A stretch of DNA of 64,000 bases from NCBI GenBank assembly GCA_034509425.1, contig JAVTVJ010000347.1:620001-684000 (forward strand), given 5' to 3'. Positions 11,101-18,345 of this stretch are shown piece by piece. This DNA is from Eopsaltria australis. Taxonomy: Eukaryota > Chordata > Aves > Passeriformes > Petroicidae. Every line of letters begins with the position of its first letter. Positions within the stretch are counted from its first letter, which is position 1. Below the pieces are notes generated by a model. That model was given only the letters and a program-made list of their open reading frames with translations, did not search any database and was not told where the DNA came from. The translations under genes were made by a program, and so were the position numbers.

Positions 11101-13891
11101 AGGACTTCAAACTTTTCATTTTGGGTACCTTAAAAACTGCAAAGAATCCCATGCTCTGTTGTTGCAACTGTTCTCTGTTCAATGCAGGCACGAGAATTTT
11201 CAGAAGAGTTTATTCGACAGGTGTGTTCAGATGTACTGAGAAGTAAGTTTGAAAGCTTCTTTACTGTTGTTTCCTTGTTTGGAGTGCTAAAGAAGTTTCC
11301 TGGTAATTACAGAAATGCTTCCTTGAAATCAAGTTCCATATTGCTGATTTATCCCTTGTTTTCCTACATGTGTGGAAGTATATTTCCCCATCGCAGGCTC
11401 CATACTTTACTATCTTGTTTCCTAAAGGTGTTATATTCTCTTTAGAGAGGGAACTGATTTTGTATTAGTGATTGGGGGCAACACTTCCATTGCTACAACA
11501 CTTTAAGCAATTTTTTGTTTGAATTCTCCCAGCCCAGTTGCCTGCCATTCTCCGGAGTGGAAGACTACAAAACTGTAACCATTGTCAGTCCCAAAGTGCT
11601 CCCCCAGGACTTCCAGGACCACCAGGTCCAAGAGGCCCCGAAGGCCCCAGAGGGTTTCCTGGTTTGCCAGGGAGTGATGGCATTCCGGGGCTGATGGGCA
11701 TGCCAGGCCGCCCTGGGGCTCGTGGGACAAGAGGTACAGTGTGCACGTGTCATGGTGCTAAAGGCCTTCATGTCTTGGTTTTCTGCTTCTGGTTTGGAAT
11801 GGGATTAATGCTGGGTGGAGTAAGAGAACAGCTGGGCTTGTATGGCTGAGTGGAATTTTGAACATGGAGCAGTGGGGATGTTTCACCACCTTCAGAGAAC
11901 GCGTGACAGGGGAGAGAATACAAGAACGCAGACAGATGGTTATTGTTCAGTTCTACTATAGTCAAACTCCAGTCTTTTTAGAGAGTTCCCAGACTCATGT
12001 CAGTGTTTCTACCTGCATTTAGATTATTTTTTCAATCAAATATGCCTAGACATAGATTTCAAAGTATTTCCATGTTTTCTGGTTTCTCTTCTTCCAAACT
12101 TGTTTGTTTATGCTATATTTAGGAACAGGATTTATTCACTGGCTACTTACTATCTATGGTGATTTTTGGCATTCAACAACTTTTATACTCCCTTTGATTT
12201 CCTGACTTTTTGTCCTTTTGTTCTCTTTATCTCAAAAGGATATTTGGTCCATTCTTTATGGTTTTCTTAAACATTCTGGATTCCTTTGAGTCAGGCTAAG
12301 GTTTATGCTTTCAGGTAACTCAGCTGTCCAGTCATTTCAACTGATTTTTGTGATGTATTTGCAGACTTTATGTTAAGTATGCATATAAAGTCTGGAACTA
12401 GAACAAGAGACTGGATGAAGTGCATAATTTGGTAACTGGTAGCATCAAAATAATCAGGAAAGCTGTATGAAATAACAGCTAGCTAGTAATGTGCCAATGG
12501 TAAGCAGAAAAATGGTTGGTAAATATTTGCTTTCTTTGTGACTCATTAACTGTAACCTAGCACACCAAATTCATTTTGGATGTAATGATGATTTGCCTGT
12601 AATGCTTTTATAATTTAATCTTCAATATGAGAAAATGCAATTGTCTTCTGGAGCTGACACTAGCAGTTCTGGTTATTCTATAAAAGTTGGAAAAATAGAT
12701 ATATATGTATCTATGAAGAAACTGAATTTACTGGGTTGTACTAGTGTAAGAGAGCTCATATTTTGACCCTCATAGTATTTCTTTGCTGGAGATTTAACTC
12801 TGCTCTATGTGTTGTGGAACATTTTCTATATATTCTGTATTCCACAGGGATTGTGATGAAAAACTTACACCTCCTTCATACAACATATTAAACTTTGCTG
12901 ATGGGAAGGCAATAAGAGCAAATGTCTTAATTACCTATTATCTATTCCCTCAGCTGATAGTGCCTGTCTGCTTAACTGTTGCTACATCAGCTCTAAATTC
13001 AGTGGAAATTAAGATACTTTGGAACCCAGTCACACTGTGCAGGTTACAAGAAAAAGCTTGTTTTACATCCCATTAATTTCTTTTGAAATATTACTTATTT
13101 AGTTAAAAAAATACTATCAAATGCTGATTTCTGACTTCATTGGAAGAAAATGATGTGCAAAAATATGCATGTGTTTGCTAATTCACAGGACTGCCAGGAA
13201 AGAATGGTGCAAAAGGCAATCAAGGAGTTGGTGTTCCTGGGATCCAAGGCCCTCCAGGACCTCCAGGTGAGGGATGGTTCAGGTGTGCAAATTCAGTGCA
13301 TGCTAATAACTTTTTTAAAATGTGGCTTAGGAAAAGTGTTGTAAAGTTGAGTGTTTGGAAGATACATTAGGGCCCAATCCAAAGCCAGAGAAACAAATAG
13401 AAATGCACTGATTCTTGCCATGGTGGTTCCAGATTATATGATAAAGTAGAATGGTGTACTAAAGCAGTAAAAGTTTTGTATTTTCCTTTAAAAGCTACCT
13501 TTATTTAAAGTGTTTTCCTCATGCTTTAAAAAAATCTTTGTAAGATATCATGTTGTTTTTATAAGCAGTTTGTGACAAGAAATGTCTTTTGCAGGAAATG
13601 AAGTTTTCTTTATCTGCATACTTCACCAAAGAGCGGGGGCATTGTGGGTCCATACTTGCTCATTTTCATTTTAATATTTATTTATTGCATGTGTGTTGTT
13701 AAGGTCCTGAAGGTCCACCAGGCATGAGTAAGGAAGGACGTCCTGGAGAGCGTGGGCAGCCTGGTAAAGACGGAGATCGGGGCACTCCAGGAATGCCAGG
13801 ACCAGTTGGACCCCCTGGAATTTGTGACCCATCACTATGTTTCAGCATAATTGTGGGGAGAGATCCATTTAGAAAAGGACCAAATTATTAA
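2131..13891 (+). CDS. COL21A1: Collagen alpha-1(XXI) chain, 3' eleven exons (partial gene)
   Basis: This is the C-terminal third of a FACIT-type fibril-associated collagen, a secreted extracellular-matrix protein that trimerises and associates with fibrils. Eleven exons (2131-2184, 3496-3549, 4034-4105, 5578-5613, 6312-6356, 8359-8391, 10946-11092, 11188-11242, 11533-11733, 13189-13266, 13704-13891) join in frame to 320 residues plus stop. Fragment residues 1-147 are uninterrupted Gly-X-Y. Residues 148-190 are a non-collagenous linker with Cys160, Cys180 and Cys183. Residues 191-298 are the COL1 helix with two 4-residue Gly-Gly interruptions (245-250, 265-270). Cys299 and Cys304 form the FACIT GxCxxxxC junction. 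The linker start ([12 protein letters not shown]) and the tail (CDPSLCF...FRKGPNY) match what I know of COL21A1 rather than COL9, 12, 14, 19 or 22. The full human chain is about 957 residues, so the N-terminal VWA and LamG-type parts lie upstream of the window. All splice sites are GT/AG and I see no disabling change. Confidence 0.9.
2185..3495 (+). other. COL21A1: COL21A1 intron a/b
   Basis: About 1.3 kb of AT-rich intron with normal splice ends. No exon, transposon or other feature was recognised. Confidence 0.6.
3496..3549 (+). CDS. COL21A1: COL21A1 exon b (54 bp, Gly-X-Y)
   Basis: This exon encodes [18 protein letters not shown], six perfect triplets, between a ..ttacttag acceptor and a gtaaat donor. 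Phase is 0/0. It contains one KGEP motif, a common helix-stabilising charge pair in collagens. Confidence 0.93.
3550..4033 (+). other. COL21A1: COL21A1 intron b/c
   Basis: A 484-bp intron with nothing recognisable apart from its splice sites. Confidence 0.6.
4034..4105 (+). CDS. COL21A1: COL21A1 exon c (72 bp, Gly-X-Y)
   Basis: This exon encodes eight perfect triplets, beginning [13 protein letters not shown] and ending GTQGLK. The acceptor is ..ttactcag and the donor is gtaagt. Phase is 0/0. An LTR remnant begins about 200 bp downstream in the next intron. Confidence 0.93.
4301..4676 (-). mobile_element. Truncated endogenous-retrovirus LTR (antisense in intron)
   Basis: The + strand starts TGTGGTGGGTTG at 4301, which on the minus strand is the LTR 3' terminus ending ..CCACCACA. 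Reading the minus strand backwards from there come the stretch with the retained phrases GCCCACCAAGCTGCTCT and AAGCTCATGAGTCAAGATAA (given as + strand), then the TTTATTAAACTG poly-A-signal region, then a promoter-proximal part with GGGATATTCCATACCATAAG and AGCAATAAAAGC. This order matches a very common bird LTR type that I know from memory. I do not assign a Repbase name. The 5' part of U3 is missing, no internal gag/pol is present, and it lies antisense to COL21A1. Confidence 0.72.
4677..4717 (-). mobile_element. CR1 3' tip (minus strand)
   Basis: TCATAGAACCATAGAATGG followed by a GTGGAAAGTTCCAACC-type segment is the reverse complement of the CR1 3' terminus (..GGTTGGAA..CCATTCTATGATTCTATGA). 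It abuts the truncated end of the LTR directly and runs into an A-rich stretch (4718-4732). Only about 40 bp survive. Confidence 0.65.
5578..5613 (+). CDS. COL21A1: COL21A1 exon d (36 bp, Gly-X-Y)
   Basis: This is a 36-bp micro-exon encoding [12 protein letters not shown] (four triplets). It lies between ..atattttacag and gtatat. The donor is weaker than its neighbours' (gtatat rather than gtaagt). Frame and periodicity support it, but it is short enough to be missed by gene finders. Confidence 0.88.
5614..6311 (+). other. COL21A1: COL21A1 intron d/e with a GC-richer segment
   Basis: An intron of about 700 bp. The segment 5745-5975 is clearly more GC-rich than its surroundings (GGCCTGAGCAGGCTG, CCCCCAGGCCTGGGAC) and is open in several frames by chance. 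It may be an old transposon piece but I do not recognise the family. There is no Gly-X-Y coding. Confidence 0.5.
6312..6356 (+). CDS. COL21A1: COL21A1 exon e (45 bp, Gly-X-Y)
   Basis: This exon encodes [15 protein letters not shown] (five triplets), with donor gtactg. The acceptor is ..cttttctgaag, with A before AG, a less common acceptor context. Phase is 0/0. The 45-bp size is standard for collagen helix exons. Confidence 0.88.
6357..8358 (+). other. COL21A1: COL21A1 intron e/f, carrying a CR1 copy
   Basis: A 2-kb intron. A CR1 remnant occupies roughly 6565-6815. The remaining sequence is AT-rich with short homopolymers (for example poly-T around 7650) and no recognised feature. Confidence 0.6.
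6565..6815 (+). mobile_element. CR1 LINE 3' fragment (plus strand)
   Basis: The stretch contains GGGTGAGATAAAATGCACATG, TTGATATACAGGAAAAACAT, GGTGGTCAAACATTGGAGCAGG, AAAACCTGTCTGGACAGCAT and a degraded terminal segment GAGGTCACTTCTAACCTACATG. These follow the CR1 3' end in order, plus orientation. It is 5'-truncated, as most CR1 insertions are, and diverged at the tip. Confidence 0.75.
8359..8391 (+). CDS. COL21A1: COL21A1 exon f (33 bp, Gly-X-Y)
   Basis: This is a 33-bp exon encoding [11 protein letters not shown]. The acceptor is ..attttttaaag and the donor is a strong gtaagt. It ends one residue short of a triplet boundary, and the next exon starts with Lys, so the triplet G-E-K spans the junction. 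That keeps both the reading frame and the helix register. Confidence 0.86.
8681..8717. repeat. Short tandem repeat, 12-13 bp unit x3
   Basis: The unit AAATAACTAAAG occurs three times in succession, the third with one extra A. Simple replication-slippage repeat in an intron. Confidence 0.85.
9645..9666. repeat. (AAAAC)n microsatellite
   Basis: AAAACAAAACAAAACAAAG, a short simple repeat inside a COL21A1 intron. Confidence 0.8.
10946..11092 (+). CDS. COL21A1: COL21A1 exon g (147 bp, Gly-X-Y)
   Basis: This exon encodes 49 residues: the final K of a triplet carried over from the previous exon, then 16 perfect triplets from GEKGDSG to GSDGKP. The acceptor is ..tttttcattccag and the donor is gtatgt. 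It ends the helix that precedes the cysteine-containing linker. At 147 bp it is clearly longer than the 33-72 bp helix exons before it, consistent with an ancestral exon fusion (inference). Confidence 0.93.
11188..11242 (+). CDS. COL21A1: COL21A1 exon h (55 bp, non-collagenous linker)
   Basis: This exon encodes [18 protein letters not shown] plus the first base of the next codon. It lies between ..gttcaatgcag and gtaagt. It is the non-Gly-X-Y segment between the last two helices and contains one cysteine (fragment residue 160). The phrase FSE-FIRQVC is one I associate with type XXI collagen. The intron before it is only 95 bp and the one after it 290 bp. Confidence 0.9.
11533..11733 (+). CDS. 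COL21A1: COL21A1 exon i (201 bp, linker end and COL1 start)
   Basis: The acceptor ..aattctcccag supplies two bases that complete a Thr codon. The exon then encodes [20 protein letters not shown] (linker with a CxxC cysteine pair), followed by 14 perfect triplets from GLPGPP to GARGTR. It ends on one base of a Gly codon before gtacag. The CxxC at fragment residues 180 and 183 lies where human COL21A1, as I remember it, has a matching pair. Confidence 0.92.
11734..13188 (+). other. COL21A1: COL21A1 intron i/j
   Basis: A 1.46-kb intron with normal GT/AG ends. No transposon or extra exon was recognised. Confidence 0.6.
13189..13266 (+). CDS. COL21A1: COL21A1 exon j (78 bp, COL1 with interruption)
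   Basis: This exon encodes [12 protein letters not shown], then GVGVPG, a break in the triplet pattern in which four residues separate glycines, then GIQGPPGPP. The acceptor is ..gctaattcacag and the donor is gtgagg; both ends split Gly codons (phase 1). Natural imperfections in COL1 are normal in FACIT collagens. Confidence 0.92.
13267..13703 (+). other. COL21A1: COL21A1 intron j/k
   Basis: A 437-bp intron between the last two coding exons. Nothing else was recognised. Confidence 0.6.
13704..13891 (+). CDS. COL21A1: COL21A1 last coding exon (COL1 end, NC1, stop)
   Basis: After ..gtgttgttaag the exon completes a Gly codon and encodes GPEGPP, then GMSKEG (second 4-residue helix interruption), then perfect triplets to GPPGIC. 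It continues with the short NC1 tail [10 protein letters not shown]...FRKGPNY and a TAA stop at 13889-13891. The two cysteines four residues apart at the COL1/NC1 junction are the FACIT hallmark, thought to form interchain disulfides in trimer assembly. The tail is the strongest evidence for COL21A1. Confidence 0.95.
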
Positions 13892-14143
13892 TTTGTGATA
13901 TGATAATTTAGAGGAATAGTTACGGTGCTTATCTTTCATGGTCTTCAAATCTCAGGAAGGTGACCAGCAATAATCCCGTAAGATGGAACAAAAGTACCTC
14001 TGACATTAAAAGCATTATAAATAATGATCTCAAAGGTTATACATTCCTTTAGACAAGAAACTCCAAAACTCCAATCACTTCTTTTTATACCTTGCACTGG
14101 TTGAATCTGAAATGTTTTTAGAGAGATTATTAGTTTTAATAGA

Positions 14144-14149
14144 AATAAA
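14144..14149 (+). terminator. Candidate polyadenylation signal AATAAA (proximal)
   Basis: Canonical hexamer 253 bp after the stop codon. The sequence beyond it is AT-rich without a clear GU-rich element, so use is uncertain. Confidence 0.35.
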
Positions 14150-14656
14150 ATTAACTATAATATTTGGTATATAGTATTTAAGTGTCCAATCATTCCCCTT
14201 TTACCTCTTTTTACTGATAAAGTCCTTTGCAAAATTGCTGGAAACACCACTGGGAGAAGAATTAGGTCTTAAATGGCATTGGTCAGGTATAAATAACTGT
14301 GAAATTTTTCACATGCAGCCAACATACACAGTATTTGATTTTGAAATAATATGTCTGGCTTTGATTTCATATGTGTGCAGATTTCATTGCCTTATGTACA
14401 TTTCATATGTCATTGCTCCAGATGTTCTGTGAGTGAAAGTATGTATCAGATTTTTATGAATTAAGACAGATACTTGGACTCATCATGGAAGAAGTGTCAC
14501 CTATTTTCCCACGAAGCTCTGCTTAAAACTGAGGTGAAATGCAAGGGTAGAACTGCAGGTTCAAGGGCCAAGGTTTTATTGAAGATGGTCCTGCCAACTA
14601 CTAAATGTCAAAAGTTTCCGTGTGGGTGATTCAACTCCTATGAAAATAGCATTAAA

Positions 14657-14662
14657 AATAAA
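14657..14662 (+). terminator. Candidate polyadenylation signal AATAAA (middle)
   Basis: Canonical hexamer inside an A-rich run (ATTAAAAATAAAAAAG). The A-rich context makes a chance occurrence quite likely. Confidence 0.25.
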
Positions 14663-15136
14663 AAAGAGCAAAAAACTGGCATAACTGGCTTGTAGCTATG
14701 ATTTGACAAAATTAAAGATTTCAAAATGTTTGCACAACCCCAATGTAACAGTTCTGTGTAATGAAGCATTGAGTTATGTACCCTTTGCTGTTTCTGCTCA
14801 AGGACTGCGTTGCCGAATTGAAGAAGCAGGTTTACAAGGAGGAAGGTCTAACTTAACTGGTGGCTGACCAGCTGCAATGTTTGTTATGCTGTTTCATTTT
14901 TCATTTTAAGCCAGCTGTGTGTAATTTTCATTGTATGCTTTGCTAATGAAGTGTATTGCTTGCTTTTACATAAAGAGCAAAGGCACAGTTCCCGTGAGAA
15001 GTTAAAATCCATTTCTTAAATTAAGGCAGAGTCCTGAATTAAGTTAACTGATGCTTCGTAAGTCACTTTTTCTAATATGTTGTTTTTCTGTTGTCCTACT
15101 AGCAGAGACTGTTAAAACGCTTGACATTCAAGGTAA

Positions 15137-15142
15137 AATAAA
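15137..15142 (+). terminator. Candidate polyadenylation signal AATAAA (distal)
   Basis: Canonical hexamer about 1.25 kb after the stop, followed within 30 nt by a GT-rich stretch (GATGTATGGTTGAGTG) suitable as a downstream element. On sequence alone it is the best candidate for the main COL21A1 transcript end. Confidence 0.45.
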
Positions 15143-15160
15143 AGACACACTTTCCAGTAA

Positions 15161-16830
15161 GATGTATGGTTGAGTGAATTATGAGACTGAGAGGGAGCAA
15201 AACCAAAACCAAGCAAGTAAGAGCAAGTCAGAAGGACCTCTGACTACAGTGAATACAAACAGAAGACCAGAATTCCTTACTTGTAGAAATACCCTCTTGA
15301 TTTTCAGCCAGTCTGATTGATAGATTTGTTTATGATTTCATTTGATCAAACTAACACATATATCAAGCTTAAATTTTAAAAGTAGTGGTGGTTTTGTCAC
15401 CCCATTAGTCCTATTTGGAAGATTGTTTCTGAATGACTGAGTGAGGATCTGTGAGTAATTTCCAGTCTGCATCTGTTAATTGGCCCTTTCTTGTAGTTTT
15501 TTATATGTCTGGCCAATTTCTATTTGAGCTCAGCTTTTACTTTTCTGCCTGCATTTCTGTGTACTGTAGCAGTGCCCTTGTATCTCTTGACAGGTGTTTG
15601 TCTGCTTTTCCAGCTCTGGTGCACTTCTCTTTTGAACAGACTCAGAAGCTCACAGTTAAGGCAAGGTGTGATCCCTTGCTCTGTTTACTTCTCTACCATT
15701 AAAGAGGATGAATTGTTTTCGTGCTTCCAAGAAGACTGTTTTAGAAAAACTCCTGGCATGTGCTAGCTCCGTTATCCTTCATGAACTCCTTCCCATGAAA
15801 TCCTTCCCAATTTAGAGAGAGCCGAGATTTTCTCTTCTAAAATTTAAAATGTTTGTTCTAGCACTAATCTTCAGTGTGCTCCAGTTCCTCCTGTTCATTC
15901 CCTAGGCTATGTGCATTGATGTGCATACACTTGAGGTGGTTGGTCTTCCAGTTGTTATCTTGTCAGGCAGCTAAGGAAAATTTGTCTTAATTTTTTTTTG
16001 TCCATGCAAATAAAAGGGATGGCTTCTTCTGGCATCTATAGTAGCTCAGTCTGGCCTAGCATGAGTACATAGTATTTCTGTACAGTGCTGCTCACAGAGT
16101 ACAATCTAAGCTAGTTACATCTTTAAAACAAAGTCTCATGTTGGTGCTATTTTATTTTGTATAATAATATGGTAAGAGAGACTGACTTAGTAAACTAAAT
16201 AATTAAGAGGCTTCACTGAACGTAAAACCAAATTCAAAGCCTTGATCTGCAAAAGGAAGAGATTTGAAGCTGGATCTATTTGATTGCCTATGCTGAGCTG
16301 TTTGGATGCTTTGAGCTTTAGTGCTGCTGTATCTTTGGTATTTTGCTCTGGATTGAGTCTGTGAAACTGTCACGTTTCTACAAAAAGGATTTGGTTTCGA
16401 CAAGCTGGAATTTTCCAGAGGACATGCTAACCATCTAGTCTGTGCAGGTGCCTTTTAGAAAGTTAGTAGTAACAATGTAGCTTAAATAAATGAAGACACT
16501 TTGAAAATACCCAGGAGCTGTATAGGAAGTGCCTTGCATCCCAGTGAAACGCATGCTTTATAGCCTAGGAACCTGTGATTTCAGTTATTGCTCCTTAAAA
16601 GATTTTAACAAGCCAGAATTTAGCAAACTTCACAATCATAATTTCCTGACTTCATTTAATGTAGTGGGATTATACAGCAGTGTAGGTGTGTCCAAGATTG
16701 TATCTTGATTGGATCTTTTAACTGAAACTATGAATATATTTCTAGATCTTCAACTGATTCTATAGTAAGAGGTTAAAAAAATGGTATAAACTTGAGAATT
16801 ATCAACTTAAAGATCTGATAAACACAAGGG
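15161..16830. other. Intergenic DNA, nothing recognised
   Basis: AT-rich sequence beyond the likely transcript end. It contains a further AATAAA at about 16009. Two overlapping plus-strand open frames at 15451-15766 have no recognisable protein character (Phe/Ser/Leu-rich, as expected from T-rich DNA). Confidence 0.5.
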
Positions 16831-16883
16831 ACTTTTATTTACTTTTATTTACTTTTATTTACTTTTATTTACTTTTATTTACT
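16831..16883. repeat. Perfect 10-bp tandem repeat, 5.3 copies
   Basis: The unit ACTTTTATTT is repeated five times without a mismatch, followed by ACT. Perfect identity suggests recent slippage and probable length polymorphism. Confidence 0.95.
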
Positions 16884-17488
16884 ATTGGTGCAAACTATAT
16901 GAGGTTCTTGCAGATATTAATCTTCCATCAGAAGCTGTGATTTAAAAAGATCACAGTGCAACATCACCATCTAACTACCCAATATTCTCTGGAAATAGTT
17001 ACTAGAAACTCTATTAACGGACATTTACTTGCTTTCTCTCCTGATGATAGTCTTTAAAATTGGATCTTGAGCTAATTTTTAAGCAGAGGGCAAGATATAA
17101 AAAGAATTTCTGTATTTTTTTTTTTAGTAGCATTTTGCTGCATAACCTTGAGTTAAGGAATATCCTCCCTGGTTGATCTAGTGCCTGTTGGTGTCAGTAG
17201 AGGAACTGTGATTCACTACACTAAATTTTTAATATGGCTTCAACTCATAATATCTCTGTGTGCATAAAATAGATTTTATATTTACCACTTTACTATGTTC
17301 ATTGGTTGCTATTGTCTCTCAGATACTGAGGCATGTACTTGGACACAAAGATGCAGAATGGAAAAGTATTGCTGTGGGAACTGGATTTCTTAATGAAAGC
17401 CTAGTGCTGTATGGATGGAGCTCAGCAATTTTCACCTCAGAGAATCATGATCTTAGAGAAGTTTGGAGTAAATACATATGGAGTGATG

Positions 17489-17627
17489 TGTCTATATATA
17501 AATATATATGATTTAGTAAAATACCAGATGTCACAGATGGTTTCCACATGTGCAGATTTATTTGGTAAATATATACATGTATATATTGTATGTGTATATG
17601 TATATATGTGTGATTGTGTATGTATCA
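17489..17627. repeat. TA/TG-rich low-complexity tract
   Basis: Two runs, TCTATATATAAATATATATG near 17490 and alternating TATATG/TGTGTA at about 17565-17627, form an imperfect purine-pyrimidine alternating tract. The open frames across it are artefacts of this composition. Confidence 0.75.
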
Positions 17628-17710
17628 TCCTCAGTTCTTCATTTGTTTAACTGAAAGATATCATAGTCTTACAAAAAAAAATTTAAAAATGAAAGCATAA
17701 AAGTGTAAAA

Positions 17711-18345
17711 TCACAAAATGGCTTGGGTTGGAAGGGACCTTAAAGATCAACTAATTCCAGCCCTCCAGCCATGGGCAGGGATGTCTTCTTCCACTAGACC
17801 ATCCAACTGTCCTTGAACACTGTCAGGGAGGGGGCATCCCCAACTTTTCTGGGCAACCTCTTCCAGTGCCTCACCACTCTGACAGTATTTCTTCTCAACA
17901 ATCCCAATTCTCTTAATCTTTCTTTGCAAGAGCGGTGCTCCATCCCTCCTCTGGGCTCACTCCCAACAGGTCCATGTCTTTCCTGTGCTGGGACCCCAGA
18001 GCTGGATGCAGCACTGCAGGTGGGGTCTCAGCAGAGCAGAGGGGCAGAATCTCCTCCCTCACCCTGCTGGCCATGCTGCTTTAGATGCAGCCCAGGATAC
18101 ATTTGGATTTCTGGACTGCAAGTTGACATTGCCAAGCCAACCTCTCATCCACCAGCGCTCCCAGATCCTTCCCATCAGGGCTGCTCTGGATCTGCTCATC
18201 CCCCAGCCTGGATTGATGCTGAAGATTGCCCTGACCCAGGTGCAGCACCTTGCACTTGGTCTCATTAAACCTCATGAGATTCCCACAGGCCCACTTCTCA
18301 AGCTTGTCCATAGCCCTTTGGATGTCATCCTGCCCTTCTGGACTG
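17711..18345 (-). mobile_element. CR1 LINE 3' end with RT C-terminal remnant (minus strand)
   Basis: It begins on the + strand with TCACAAAATGGCTTGGGTTGG, the reverse complement of a CR1 3' terminus, and continues through CR1 3' UTR and ORF2 sequence. Read on the minus strand, 18081-18311 encodes a CR1 ORF2 C-terminal segment ([36 protein letters not shown]). Compared with the typical CR1 3' end, a piece of 3' ORF2 around 17885-17935 appears deleted, so the copy is 5'-truncated and internally shortened. It is inactive and not a host gene. Confidence 0.92.

Larger units (their letters stand above)
13892..15160 (+). other. COL21A1: Probable COL21A1 3' untranslated region (end uncertain)
   Basis: AT-rich sequence directly after the stop codon without coding potential. 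It contains AATAAA hexamers at about 14144, 14657 and 15137. The true cleavage site cannot be fixed from sequence alone. The 15137 signal has the best downstream GT-rich tract (around 15160-15175) and would give a 3' UTR of about 1.25 kb. Confidence 0.5.

Noticed and set aside
17411..17650. Overlapping frames rich in Tyr/Val/Ile
   Set aside because: They translate a TA/TG low-complexity tract.
18059..18311. Minus-strand frames resembling a reverse-transcriptase tail, possible gene
   Set aside because: It is a truncated CR1 ORF2 remnant inside a recognisable CR1 3' end, not a host gene.
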